Assembly (NCBI RefSeq): GCF_030704535.1
Contig: NC_081822.1
Location: 10,037,001 to 10,101,000, forward strand
DNA: 64,000 nt
Direction of reading: 5' to 3'
Source of the DNA: Vitis vinifera
Lineage: Eukaryota > Streptophyta > Magnoliopsida > Vitales > Vitaceae
A model generated the notes under the pieces. It was not told the DNA's origin. It ran no database searches and worked only from the letters and a program-made list of their open reading frames with translations. This document shows, one piece after another, positions 34,871 to 46,340 of this stretch; within the stretch, counting starts at the first letter, position 1; every line of letters starts with the position of its first letter. The position numbers and the translations under genes are program-made.

Positions 34871-35098
34871 TATATATATTAAAAAAATAAAAACTGAAAT
34901 CAAATTACTTTGTACGAAAAACTAAAAAAAGCAAACACCCATTTTATTCGTCTTAAAAAATGGTAATTGCGGTACATGAGGGAGCCGAGAGCCCGTCCTA
35001 AGATGTTGATGCGGTTTGGAAATCAACGATTAGGAGCGGCCGCAACTGTAAATCGGATGACCCGATGAAGGTAGGCGGATCCAACTCAACACGTATCA
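34138..35098. other. Intergenic region before the PPR gene
   Basis: Very AT-rich with no gene. It contains a TA microsatellite (34814-34868). The GC-richer part from about 34980 is probably the PPR promoter and leader. Confidence 0.6.
34814..34868. repeat. TA dinucleotide microsatellite
   Basis: About 27 uninterrupted TA units, followed by GATATATATA. Confidence 0.9.
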
Positions 35099-37918
35099 AT
35101 GCACAGGTACTTCTCCATCTTCACTCCTCCACTTCCCTCACGCCTCCATCTCCGTCGGCCAATCCACCTTTCACGGACCCTTCTCTGGAAGCTCCGGGAC
35201 GAATCCCATCCAGCCCCACCCGAATTAGTCTCCCGCATCTGCCGTCTCGTGCTTCTCCGCCGTTGCAATGCCATCTCCAAACTTAATTTCGTCTTCTCTG
35301 ACGATATCGTCGACGCTGTTCTCCGGAACCTCAGACTAAACCCTACTGCTTCTCTAGGGTTTTTCCAATTTGTTTCTAAGCAGCAAAATTTTAGACCCAA
35401 CGTTAAGTCTTATTGTAAGCTTGTTCATATATTGTCCAGAGGTCGAATGTATGATGAGACCAGAGCGTACTTGAACCAGCTCGTTGATCTTTGTAAGTTC
35501 AAGGATCGTGGCAATGTGATTTGGGATGAATTAGTTGGGGTTTATCGAGAATTTGCATTTTCGCCCACTGTTTTTGATATGATTCTGAAGGTGTATGTGG
35601 AAAAGGGTTTGACAAAGAATGCATTGTACGTGTTTGATAATATGGGCAAGTGTGGCCGAATACCAAGCTTGCGGTCTTGCAATAGTTTGTTGAACAATTT
35701 GGTTAAAAATGGGGAGACCCACACGGCACATTATGTTTATCAGCAAATGATCAGGGTTGGAATAGTTCCGGACGTTTTTATGGTTTCAATAATGGTGAAT
35801 GCATTTTGCAAGGACGGGAAAGTGGATGAAGCAGCGGGATTTGTGAAAAAAATGGAGAATTTGGGTGTTGAACCAAATATAGTGACCTACCATAGTTTGA
35901 TTAATGGCTATGTTAGTCTGGGGGATGTGGAAGCTGCAAAAGGAGTGCTGAAATTCATGAGTGAAAAGGGGGTTTCAAGAAATGTGGTTACATATACCCT
36001 GTTGATCAAGGGTTATTGCAAACAATGTAAAATGGACGAGGCAGAGAAGGTGCTTAGAGGAATGCAGGAGGAGGCAGCTTTGGTTCCTGATGAGCGTGCT
36101 TATGGTGTCTTGATAGATGGTTATTGTCGAACTGGAAAAATAGATGATGCTGTTAGGCTTTTGGATGAGATGTTGAGATTGGGCCTGAAAACAAACTTAT
36201 TTATTTGTAATTCATTGATTAATGGATATTGCAAACGTGGTGAAATTCATGAAGCAGAGGGAGTGATAACCCGTATGGTGGATTGGAACTTGAAGCCAGA
36301 CTCTTATAGCTACAATACTCTACTGGATGGGTACTGTAGAGAAGGCCATACATCTGAAGCTTTCAACCTTTGTGACAAGATGCTTCAGGAAGGGATTGAA
36401 CCAACCGTCTTAACTTATAATACTCTTCTTAAAGGCTTGTGCCGTGTGGGTGCCTTTGATGATGCTTTGCAAATTTGGCATTTGATGATGAAAAGGGGTG
36501 TGGCTCCTGATGAGGTTGGCTATAGTACTCTGCTTGATGGGTTATTCAAGATGGAAAATTTTGAAGGAGCTTCAACATTGTGGAAAGATATTCTAGCAAG
36601 AGGATTTACGAAAAGTAGGATTACTTTCAATACAATGATCAGCGGATTATGTAAGATGGGGAAAATGGTTGAAGCGGAGGAAATTTTTGACAAGATGAAG
36701 GATCTGGGATGTTCCCCTGATGGAATAACATACAGAACCCTAATTGATGGGTATTGTAAAGCCAGCAATGTTGGACAAGCTTTTAAAGTTAAGGGTGCCA
36801 TGGAAAGGGAACCAATTTCACCTTCCATTGAGATGTACAATTCTCTTATTAGTGGACTTTTTAAGTCTAGGAGATTAGTTGAAGTGACAGATCTTCTCAC
36901 TGAGATGGGCATAAGGGGATTGACCCCAAATATTGTTACTTATGGAGCCCTTATTGATGGTTGGTGCAAAGAAGGGATGCTGGATAAAGCTTTTAGTTCA
37001 TATTTTGAGATGACTGAGAATGGGCTATCTGCCAATATAATTATATGCAGCACAATGGTCAGTGGCCTATATAGGCTTGGTAGGATTGATGAAGCAAATT
37101 TGCTGATGCAGAAAATGGTGGATCATGGTTTTTTTCCTGATCATGAATGTTTCCTCAAGTCTGACATTAGATATGCAGCCATTCAGAAAATTGCAGATTC
37201 TCTTGATGAAAGTTGTAAAACTTTTCTTCTACCCAACAATATTGTGTACAATATTGCTATTGCGGGCCTTTGCAAGACTGGGAAGGTTGATGATGCAAGA
37301 AGATTTTTCTCTATGTTATCACTGAAAGGATTTGTTCCGGATAATTTTACGTACTGTACCCTGATTCATGGCTATTCTGCGGCTGGTAATGTTGATGAAG
37401 CTTTTCGCTTAAGGGACGAGATGCTGAGAAGGGGTCTTGTTCCAAACATAGTTACATACAATGCTCTTATAAATGGCTTGTGCAAATCAGAAAACGTGGA
37501 TCGAGCACAGAGGCTTTTCCATAAACTTCACCAGAAGGGATTGTTTCCAAATGTTGTTACCTATAATACATTGATCGATGGATATTGCAAGATTGGTAAT
37601 ATGGATGCAGCCTTCAAACTGAAAGATAAAATGATAGAAGAAGGGATTTCTCCTTCTGTTGTTACATACTCTGCCTTGATCAATGGTCTTTGTAAGCATG
37701 GAGATATAGAAAGATCTATGAAGCTTTTGAATCAAATGATCAAGGCAGGTGTGGACTCTAAGCTTATAGAATACTGTACTTTGGTTCAAGGTTACATTAG
37801 AAGTGGAGAGATGCAAAAGATACACAAACTTTATGATATGATGCATATCAGATGTCTTTCCACCACTGCTATTTCTCATAAACAGGTGGATTTAAGACCT
37901 CAAACTACAATGAAATGA
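35099..37918 (+). CDS. P-class pentatricopeptide repeat protein, At1g19290-like
   Basis: An intronless 939-residue RNA-binding PPR protein. The family works on organelle transcripts, and the basic, Ser/Arg-rich N-terminus (MHRYFSIFTPPLPSRLHLRR) suits a mitochondrial presequence. From about residue 150 to 920 it is built of some twenty 35-residue repeats of the type VTYNTLIDGYCKxGxxDEA. There are no E, DYW or SMR domains, so it is P class. One atypical linker with weak repeats lies near 690-720, before NNIVYNIAIAGLCK. N-terminal landmarks (RPNVKSYCKLVHILSRGR, FSPTVFDMILKVY, VFDNMGKCGRIPSLRSCNSL) match Arabidopsis At1g19290 as I recall it. The ATG at 35099 is the first in frame. The gene appears intact; its RNA target cannot be read from sequence. 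Confidence 0.93.
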   Translation: MHRYFSIFTPPLPSRLHLRRPIHLSRTLLWKLRDESHPAPPELVSRICRLVLLRRCNAISKLNFVFSDDIVDAVLRNLRLNPTASLGFFQFVSKQQNFRPNVKSYCKLVHILSRGRMYDETRAYLNQLVDLCKFKDRGNVIWDELVGVYREFAFSPTVFDMILKVYVEKGLTKNALYVFDNMGKCGRIPSLRSCNSLLNNLVKNGETHTAHYVYQQMIRVGIVPDVFMVSIMVNAFCKDGKVDEAAGFVKKMENLGVEPNIVTYHSLINGYVSLGDVEAAKGVLKFMSEKGVSRNVVTYTLLIKGYCKQCKMDEAEKVLRGMQEEAALVPDERAYGVLIDGYCRTGKIDDAVRLLDEMLRLGLKTNLFICNSLINGYCKRGEIHEAEGVITRMVDWNLKPDSYSYNTLLDGYCREGHTSEAFNLCDKMLQEGIEPTVLTYNTLLKGLCRVGAFDDALQIWHLMMKRGVAPDEVGYSTLLDGLFKMENFEGASTLWKDILARGFTKSRITFNTMISGLCKMGKMVEAEEIFDKMKDLGCSPDGITYRTLIDGYCKASNVGQAFKVKGAMEREPISPSIEMYNSLISGLFKSRRLVEVTDLLTEMGIRGLTPNIVTYGALIDGWCKEGMLDKAFSSYFEMTENGLSANIIICSTMVSGLYRLGRIDEANLLMQKMVDHGFFPDHECFLKSDIRYAAIQKIADSLDESCKTFLLPNNIVYNIAIAGLCKTGKVDDARRFFSMLSLKGFVPDNFTYCTLIHGYSAAGNVDEAFRLRDEMLRRGLVPNIVTYNALINGLCKSENVDRAQRLFHKLHQKGLFPNVVTYNTLIDGYCKIGNMDAAFKLKDKMIEEGISPSVVTYSALINGLCKHGDIERSMKLLNQMIKAGVDSKLIEYCTLVQGYIRSGEMQKIHKLYDMMHIRCLSTTAISHKQVDLRPQTTMK

Positions 37919-39400
37919 GCAAGCCTGAAGCTGTATGTTGATCTGTGCTTTAGTGAGTTAAGGGACTTTTGAGAACATAATTCAGTTGTCAGAATGATTT
38001 GGAGTCCAGCCATGGCCTTGCCTTCTTGAATGGGCTTCTTCATGCATATTCAGAGGCTTGGGCTGTACATTGAGGAGGACTAAATAGATTCAGTGTAACC
38101 TCCTGGAGAGTGTCAGGTAATTTGCACTGCAAATACTAATATAGTTGCTCCTATTTTATGATATTTATTAAGGTTGGTTTTTTGTTGTGCAGTATGTGGC
38201 TAGTTGGTATCCTCCCAAAATCATAATGAAGGTTCCAATGGAACATTTTCAGCTCAAATAGAATATGAATTGCTTCTTACTTCCAAAATTTAAACATTCA
38301 TGGAAATTTGTGGGAGTGGTTGCTTTGGACTGTCCAATTCGTATATTTGGTCCTAAAGGGACCATAATGGATAAGTGAAGTTGCTGCCGGATTTTGGGTC
38401 CCAGCATTTCATCATTTTCAGATTTTGGGTAGCACAAAGGTACTCGCTGACTTCCTCTTTTGACATTATGTGCAGGCTGTGAAATAGAAAATTTTGTTCG
38501 AAGTTAATATTAGTGCTTCTAGTTGCAGGTTAAAATTACCACATGTGCTAGATGTTGCTTAAATGTATGAAACGCTTAGGGAATGTACTGAACTGGAATA
38601 ATTATGGGAGCTGCTTGTCATTCCAGAACTTTTCAATTTGATGGTGGCATGTGAAAGATTCAAAGGTAAGGCTGGAATAAAGCTTATGATTGTTTTCTGT
38701 AAACTTTCTAGAGACTTTAGTCAGTATGGAAGATACTAACCATTGGTTCAATTACTGTCTTAATAAGAAGCTGAACAGGCAGCACCAGTTCAAGATGGTA
38801 CATGAGAAGCTGAAAGGGCATATCTCTCTGAAAGGACCTCACTGTTTCCAAAGAAGCTTGTGCTGGAATGTCGATTGGAATATTATATGTACTTCTGTAC
38901 ATGGGGTTGTGTTACTATTGTTCCATTATTTTGTCCATCCAGGTTCCATTCTTGTCGCGTATTCTTCCATGCTTCAATAAGCTTTGTTGCCATGTATCAT
39001 TTGCCAATTCAATTCATTTAGTATGCTGGAAGTTGGAACTCAGGCTTCTGCACTCGGATCCACTCAACAGATCATGTCCTCTGCTGTCAAGAATGTTGCT
39101 GCATTGTCATTCACATGGTAACCATCTTATACAACTGTTTTTAATATTGGAAATAAGATGAAGCAGGCTTCTATGTACACATTAGACTGGTAGAAACTAG
39201 AAAATTCAAAATGGTTGTTCTAATGGGAAACTGATAGATGCTATGGAACAGGATTATAACTTCTGAAACAAAATGTAACTGGAATGCTATTCTCTACAAG
39301 TTGTCTTTGAGTGCTTTGTTTACTGCATTAAAGCTTGAAGCTTATTATGATACTGCCCTTTACATTCTCTTATCCATTCACTTGTGCGTTACCTATATAC
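37919..39400 (+). other. 3' flank of the PPR gene
   Basis: Moderately GC-balanced, mRNA-like sequence without a coding frame of known type; the small ORFs (38690-38980, 38868-39161) match nothing. It may be a long or spliced PPR 3' untranslated region, which cannot be settled without transcripts. Confidence 0.35.
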
Positions 39401-42400
39401 GTCCGTAGTTTTAGCTGACCCCCCCCATTAGCTATATTTTTAATTGTGTATTTAAGATTTAGAGGAAAATTGGAGATGTTGGTAAAGTGAAGTTTCATGC
39501 AAATCCAAAAAGGTTTCTATTGATCCCGTGAATGTCTACTTATTGAAATATTTCCTCGAAATGATGTGACATCAGCATTGTTCTCTCCATGTTAATCTTA
39601 CATCAGTAAGGGATAACAACGGCTTTGTTTAAGCAATACATCTTATTTGCCTAGCATCTTCCTTGGGGTTTCGTTCAGTATTTAATATTGCAGACTCGTT
39701 CAGAGTTGATGTCATTGACCAAAAAATAGAGCATGATATGGACCAAGAAGATGTTCATATACCTAGAAGAATACCATTCATTGCCTCGTTCACATAGCCT
39801 ACTCCATGCCTCATTCGCATATTATCAAAGACATGATATAACTCTTTTCTTCCCACGCCTCTCTTATCTTTGTCAAAGATTCCTTCTATTGTTTTATTTG
39901 TTGATCTATTTTTAGAGCTAGAAAGATGTAATTGGATGGATAGGAGGATGAAGGTCTTATTTGGTTTCACTTTGGACAAGTCAAAAGCTATATTTTTGTT
40001 TGGCCAATAAATTTTTTCATATTTAATAAAAATTTTATAATGTTAATATTATCCTTTAAAAATTGTGACTTTCGCATTAGCTCCGGTTTTCATCTATAAC
40101 CACAAACATAAATATACCCCACACGAAGCAGAAATATTTGTGCTCTTTTTTGTTGCTTGTTTATGCCATGTGGATGAATTTGGAAGTCCATGAAGAAATT
40201 CGATGTACCTATCACTTGAAATTTCAACAATGAAGCTATTGGCTATTGGTCGTATTTCACCCCAATATGCATCATCAATCTGGGACCAGCCGTTTAGAAA
40301 AGATGTATGAAGAATTGAATGCCTTGGCTGATTTTGGTCCCATTAATAGATTATTGATTGGGCCCCCGACCTTGGTATACTTTCTTGCTGTCAGTTTCAG
40401 ATGGAAGTTGCTGAGCCCACGAAAGAGATACAAGAACTTTTCTTGAGGGTGAAATTTAGCTTCTGAAAGGAACAAATAAAACAATACTTTACATCCTTTC
40501 ACTCCCGTAAATCTCCCTCCACTCGCTTAACATCTGGTTCAGCACAAATTCAGCTAGGAGAAAAGGACACCGTCACATGCTGTGTTAAGATCCCCAGGCT
40601 CAAGTAATCTTGGAATGCTTTAACTCTCGTCGGGTTAATTGATTAAACCCAACTTTTTGAATGTGAGGAATTTAGAAATTTGTTTTTCTAATCCATGTGA
40701 AATTGGGTCATATTATTATTATTTTCAGAATAACAAAAAGTAGTTGATTTTTAATCAAATCAATCTTAATCAAGTTTCACTATTAAGTTGATTCCGTACT
40801 TGTAGAGATACTGTGTGGTGTATGTAGTATACGCAACTGACAAATGCGTCGAGACTGATATCAATCTAGTAAATGATGTGCCACCTGTCACAGTGAGCTC
40901 CCGAGACCAAGACTTTGGGTAGAGCATATACATCAGCGAATTGAAATCCCATTAAGCTGGGAAGAAAGGACCTTTGTGGGGGCATCTTTTAGGGTCTGTT
41001 GGTTATGGGAAACATGGATTGAGAGAAAGCAAACATTCTCATTGAAGGAGGGGCCAAATTGAACAGTGCCACTGTAACATTAAAAGAACAAAGGGAGTGG
41101 CACTTTAATATTCAAGATTCAGATCATCAAACACAAAGATTAGTATGTTTCCTTATATGATATGAGATATAACATCTGTTCGTATTTAGATAAAACTTTT
41201 TATTTGATTACTGCATTAATACCGCATTGACATAGTTTACTTTAAGAGATCAAGAATGAAATTTATAGAAGGCACTTCTCTTTGATACAAGTTCCATTTT
41301 CATAAGATACATCCAGCCTTTCTTTTATCAGCTTGACCCCATAGATGGACTTTTATGAGCCTCTAAAATGGGGAAGACCTATCACTGCACCAGCCACAAG
41401 AGAAAAACCCATGATTGTCTTTGTGGTCCTGTAACCACCATTAATGCATCCTCTTCTTTGGCCTAATTAAACTATGATACTGACCAGGGGAACTGATGTT
41501 TGAGCCAATAGGATAAATAGTCAATCCTGTCGCTTCTCTCCAGTTGGTTCTTGAGAAAGTGACAAGTTTTAAAAAATTAAAAATGAAAGAACTTATTCTC
41601 AGCTTGTAAAATAACCCTGGAGTGTGTGAATTATTTAACGTAGAAGTATGGTGGATGTGAGAAAAATGATGTAGTAAGCAAAGGACATCTCTCTCACAAT
41701 AGAAGAAAAAAATGGAAAAAAGACAAGGAAGGTGTACTCCCCTGTCGGAAAGGACACCAGCTTAGAGATTGGGGCACCTCCAGAAATGATGGGCAGAAAG
41801 GTATTTCTCATCTGCCATGAATTCAACTTAGAGTATCAGACACCTCAACCTGGAAATGAGGAGCAACGGAGCTTTCATGCAAGCCGGTAAAAGACATGGG
41901 AAAAACATTCAACACATTCGGACATCTGGGTGTGGTTGTGGGACTTGGACCCAGGAAAAAGCCAACCATGAGCTTTGCACCAAGCATGCCATGCTCACCA
42001 TCTCTCTCATGTATGCCCCTTTATAATTAATTGTATGCTTTCCGTTAAGGAAAATGGCGAGTTTTTCAAAATTGTTTTCCCAGAAAAATTCAATCACATA
42101 TGGGTTGGTTTTGTACACTAAAAATCTAGTCTTCGGGGGGAAAAAAAACAAAAAAACAATGTCGAAACGGGAAAACTGAAAGGCCATTGTAAAAGGGGCA
42201 ACAGCACTGCCAGCTTCTCATGGATGATGATGGCCGACAAAAGAAATGCTAGATGGTCTCATCAAGGTCTAAAAGTGGCCCTCCATGTCTAGTACAAATT
42301 ATAAGAAAACGTGTCATTATCCATAGCCGTAAAAATCAAGCGATACAAGGATATTTCAATCTTCAATCTCAGGTACGAGTAACAACTTTGCTGTCATTCC

Positions 42401-43009
42401 TGCTTGTCCCAGAATTCTTTCCAAAAGGATTGGGATCAAGATTGCTAAAGGATTACTTAACTCATTATTTACTTGTCCAAACTAAACCCGACATTAACAC
42501 TATATTTGATTTTTAGAAAGCTTTAAGAAAAATATAATAGAAATAAAATAAAAAAATAAAAAATTATTTTTATATACTACTTTCACTTACTTTAACTTTA
42601 AAAAATAAAAATTAATTATTTTCAAATCGAAGTAATAATGCAAATAATTAGGTTAAAATATTTTGTTTCTGTTCCACGCGCTTATCCATCATTTCCTCTC
42701 TTCCACCAAGAAAATTAGAAAACAAAAGTAAATGGCAGCCAAGCTCATGCTGTGAGCCCCGCAGTTGAGCTCAATTTCCTAGTCCTCCTTCCAACAAAAT
42801 ACTATCATTACTTATATTTTAATTAATTGCTAAAATATTATTATTATTATTTTAATAAAAAGTCAAATCCAAGAAGAAGCATTAATATTCCCTCATGGAT
42901 AATGCCCAGTGACTTAATTACCCTGTCCTAATCAAAATTTGGACGTCCCACTTAAAGGCCACATCGAATAGGGATAAAGATATTTATTCTACTAAAAAAA
43001 TTGTGGCAA

Positions 43010-43048
<39 letters not shown>

Positions 43049-45173
43049 TCCGGTGTCCCTTAATGATTAATCCATATGAAACTTGGATTGCTCACTTGTG
43101 AGTTGTGAGTGAAAGAATAAAAAAAAAAAAAAAAAAAAGGCAATCATAATTTGGAGATGCCAAAAACAAAAGATAAAATTGTTTGTTCTATTTTTATTAA
43201 AAATAATGTGACGTAAAATTGTTCATATAAATGATTCAAAATAATAATTTGCACAAAGTTTATCGAGATGATTGAAAAATATTATTAAATTTATGATTAT
43301 TTTTAAAATACTAATAAAAAATAATCTTTTGAAGACAATTTTAACATAATTATAATATATTAGAAATTATCCTTGAAGACATAAGAAATAATTTCAATAT
43401 AAATCTAAAATTTTAAAGGTATTTTCTAGGAAATAATTTTAAATTTTAATATTTAAATCAAAATTATCAAAAGATAATTTCCTAATTAATTTACTAAAAA
43501 TAATATTTTAACTATTATAATTTTTTTTTAAATTATATATATTTTTAAAATACCCTATTCCATGGATTGTACATCGTAACTACCAAATTAAGGTGGGAGG
43601 AGAATTTTGTTACAAAGATACACCTGTCCTAAGATCTAATTGCATGATAAATTAAAATCATCTCTCACTCTCATGATGACAGTCGTGAATTGGAAGCAAT
43701 CCAAGAGACTGAAGACTGTGGGGAAAAAGGGGGATCCACACCCAAGACTTTTCCTTCCAATCTATGATCGAAAACCGTACAAACAGTCTCTAGCTATGAT
43801 TCAAGTGCATGCCACGTGTACATGATACCACCACATTTTCTCACACTAGCGATAATTTAAATGGTTTGGACCAGGCTTCTTCCTCCCTCTTTCCTTGCCC
43901 TACCGACACTCCTTTGTCTTCATCATAAGGAGAGAAAAAAAAAAAAAAAAGGAGGAGACACCTGGCGTTTAGAAAAATCTTATCATGGAACTATTAACTA
44001 TTTGTGAAACCACGTTCTAATGGATTTAATAATGATGTATTTGATTCTTAATCATGCATAATTAAGTGGGAATGAGATTTAAACCAAACTTATATTTATT
44101 AGATTGGGAGAAGAAAAGGAATGATAATGGAATCGCAGCTCTTGAATTGTACACAATCTTAGGTTGGTGAGGCCTTTTGCCGTTATTCTTTCGAATAAAA
44201 ACGAATGAACTCATAAAATACACAGTTTGAATAGTCAAGAGACAGTTCAAAATAGTTGGCACTAACGTTTCGATGATTGAGAATCATTGGGGTGGGTGGT
44301 AGTGCTTGGCTGTTCCCATTTTAGCAGGTTCAAATATATGCGACCAACGAAAATGGAAACCGGTTGATTAAAGGATTTGTTTGGATCTTCAGTTATCTTA
44401 ATTAAATTTGGTTTAAGAAGCCAATTGTATGGATCGATGGACTGCGGATGGATTAGTTTCTAAGATTGTTATTAATGTGGGTTATCAAGAGTATTTCAAT
44501 TGAAAATGGACACCCATCAATGACTTTATCCGATCTGCAAGTAAAAGAAGAAGCGGATCAGCTGGCAATGAAGTGTCTTTCCAGCCATTGCCCAGGAAAG
44601 AATATGAGGATGATGACATGCATGTCTTAATTGTAGCCCGTACCCCATGTTTATGTTTTTGAAAAATATAAGAAAAAGGGGGAGATGGTCGGAAACTGAA
44701 TTGGGATACCCACTGGAAAGCAAAAGAGTAGATTCTAAGTAGAACTGTAGAACTAATTCATGTTTATTATTTAGAAAGAGGGAAAAAAATAATCTCTGCT
44801 ATTGCAATACCAGGTTATTAATACAATGGTAATACAATAGAGATTATTGGCATTGGAAAATCCATTTCGTTCTTGGATTTTCTCGTTATTGTTATTATTA
44901 TAAACTGTAACTGTAGTCCTTTCTCTCTCAGTTGTTCCTGAAAGGCGGAGGAGGAGAAGAACAAAACTGAAAACTTTGATATATGTATTGATGCCGGCCT
45001 CTATCATCTTCAGGGACAAAGCTCTCATGTACATCACCATCTTCAAGCTACATCTCAACTGCAACACCGCTGGGCGGTGCTCTTCTTCTTTGATTTTCAT
45101 CACCGATTACATGCATCAGAAAGAGTAGAGTTGACGGTAGTGAGCCTGAAATTTTCGGAGCTGCGGTGTTCCC
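39401..45173. other. Intergenic region, no gene recognised
   Basis: ORFs in 39.7-44.7 kb (39755-39979, 41909-42187, 44062-44262 and others) are short and domain-free. An AT-rich MITE-like stretch lies near 42490-42660 and an (ATT)n run at 43010-43047. A miR166-like string near 43866 was considered and rejected. Confidence 0.55.
43010..43047. repeat. ATT trinucleotide microsatellite
   Basis: About twelve uninterrupted ATT units in intergenic sequence. Confidence 0.85.
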
Positions 45174-46268
45174 TCAAGAATCCAGAGAAAATGGAGTCTG
45201 TAAGAGATCATAAGGAGACCAGAGAGCGTCCAAGGGGCATGGACGGTTGGCGTCAAGTCGAGCCCATGGCTTACCTTTACCACTCCAATGTAGAAGACTC
45301 ACCGGCCCCGGATGTAGATCACGGCAAAGGCCCCGGAAATTATCACCGCCAAGACCGTGTTGATTCCATCTGTGATCAACCGCTACTATGTTACCCGCAA
45401 ATACCAGCAAAAAAGGTGGAAGAGAACCTAATTCGTATATCCTCATTCTCTTTTGGAGCTCCATCCAATCCTCAATCTTGCTCGTGTAGTCTCCGGCTCT
45501 CCAGCGGTCAAGATCGATGACCATCACTCCGGTGTTAAAGTAACAGGCCTTGCGATTTGCAAATGTCAATGAGAGTGAAGGGTTGGACCAAAACGTGGGG
45601 GTGAAGTAGGTAGTGAAGTTGGCGTTGCAGTACTCCGGTGCGGCCAGGACTGAGCTATCTCCCAGCGGGGTGGCAGCGAGCTTGCCGATGTCGTCGACCA
45701 GGACGAGGTCAGAGTCAAGGTACACCACTCGTCGAACGCAGAAGGGGAGGATATTTGCCAAGTAGCTACGGGCGTAGTTGAGGGGGCAGTCGAGGGCGGA
45801 GCGAATTGAAGTGGAGATGAGCCCCGCCACGGCGGAGTCATCGAAGCTGTAGACTTGGAAGCGGAGGTAGGGGAAGGTGGTGGAGATGGTGGCGCGTAGG
45901 AGGGACGCGTTGGAGGAGGCGGAGGCCACGAAGTGGAAGACGACGTTTTGGGGACAAGAGGAGTGCTGGAGAACTGAGAGGATGGCGGCCACCGAGCCTC
46001 GGATGTATGCAGTGTCAAGGGTCATTGCTACATGGACGGCGAGGTCCGAACATATGTAGCCACCGTTGCTGTCCTCTTCCGAAGCATCATCATCATCCTC
46101 ATTATCCTCTTCAATGAGGGAAGGACAATCTGGGGAATTGTAGAACTGTGGTGCTTCTCTGAAGTGTTGAGAGAGGAGAGTGGTGGCATTGGCTGCAGTG
46201 AAAGAGAGGGAGAAGAGATAAATTACAAGGAAGAAGAAGAAAAGGGTGAGAAGCGGTGGTGTACGCAT
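45174..46268 (-). CDS. Galacturonosyltransferase-like protein (GATL), glycosyltransferase family 8
   Basis: An intronless Golgi enzyme family that builds pectin or xylan. Residue numbers are from the upstream ATG at 46340; I prefer ATG 46268 (residue 25, A at -3), giving 364 residues, close to the usual 330-365. A hydrophobic signal or anchor ([18 protein letters not shown]) follows. [14 protein letters not shown] (60-72) is the GATL hallmark. The nucleotide-sugar site DSD is at 209-211 in [25 protein letters not shown] (188-199), [13 protein letters not shown] (268-280), [11 protein letters not shown] (306-316) and HWSGKGKPW (351-359) complete the GT8 signature. An unusual acidic insert (about 77-92) lies between the N-terminal motif and the catalytic domain. 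Exact acceptor and subclass are not certain. Confidence 0.9.
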   Translation of the reverse strand: MRTPPLLTLFFFFLVIYLFSLSFTAANATTLLSQHFREAPQFYNSPDCPSLIEEDNEDDDDASEEDSNGGYICSDLAVHVAMTLDTAYIRGSVAAILSVLQHSSCPQNVVFHFVASASSNASLLRATISTTFPYLRFQVYSFDDSAVAGLISTSIRSALDCPLNYARSYLANILPFCVRRVVYLDSDLVLVDDIGKLAATPLGDSSVLAAPEYCNANFTTYFTPTFWSNPSLSLTFANRKACYFNTGVMVIDLDRWRAGDYTSKIEDWMELQKRMRIYELGSLPPFLLVFAGNIVAVDHRWNQHGLGGDNFRGLCRDLHPGPVSLLHWSGKGKPWARLDANRPCPLDALWSPYDLLQTPFSLDS

Positions 46269-46340
46269 CGTGCTGTGTAGTGAGGGTGAGCTTTGATTTG
46301 GAAATAGGGGAGGGTGGGTGTGTTTGAGTTTTATTATCAT

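Noticed and set aside
39755..39979. 74-codon minus-strand ORF that looked like a retroelement gag piece
   Set aside because: No zinc knuckle or other motif, and no LTRs nearby.
43866..43888. String TTTGGACCAGGCTTCTTCC resembling mature miR166
   Set aside because: It has mismatches in the diagnostic part, and no matching star strand or hairpin arm is visible within about 150 bases on either side.
45077..45520. 147-codon plus-strand ORF opposite the GATL gene
   Set aside because: It is antisense to conserved GATL codons, its product matches no family, and it is explained by the GC-rich coding strand.
45566..46018. 150-codon Pro/Ser-rich minus-strand ORF
   Set aside because: Out-of-frame shadow of the GATL coding region.
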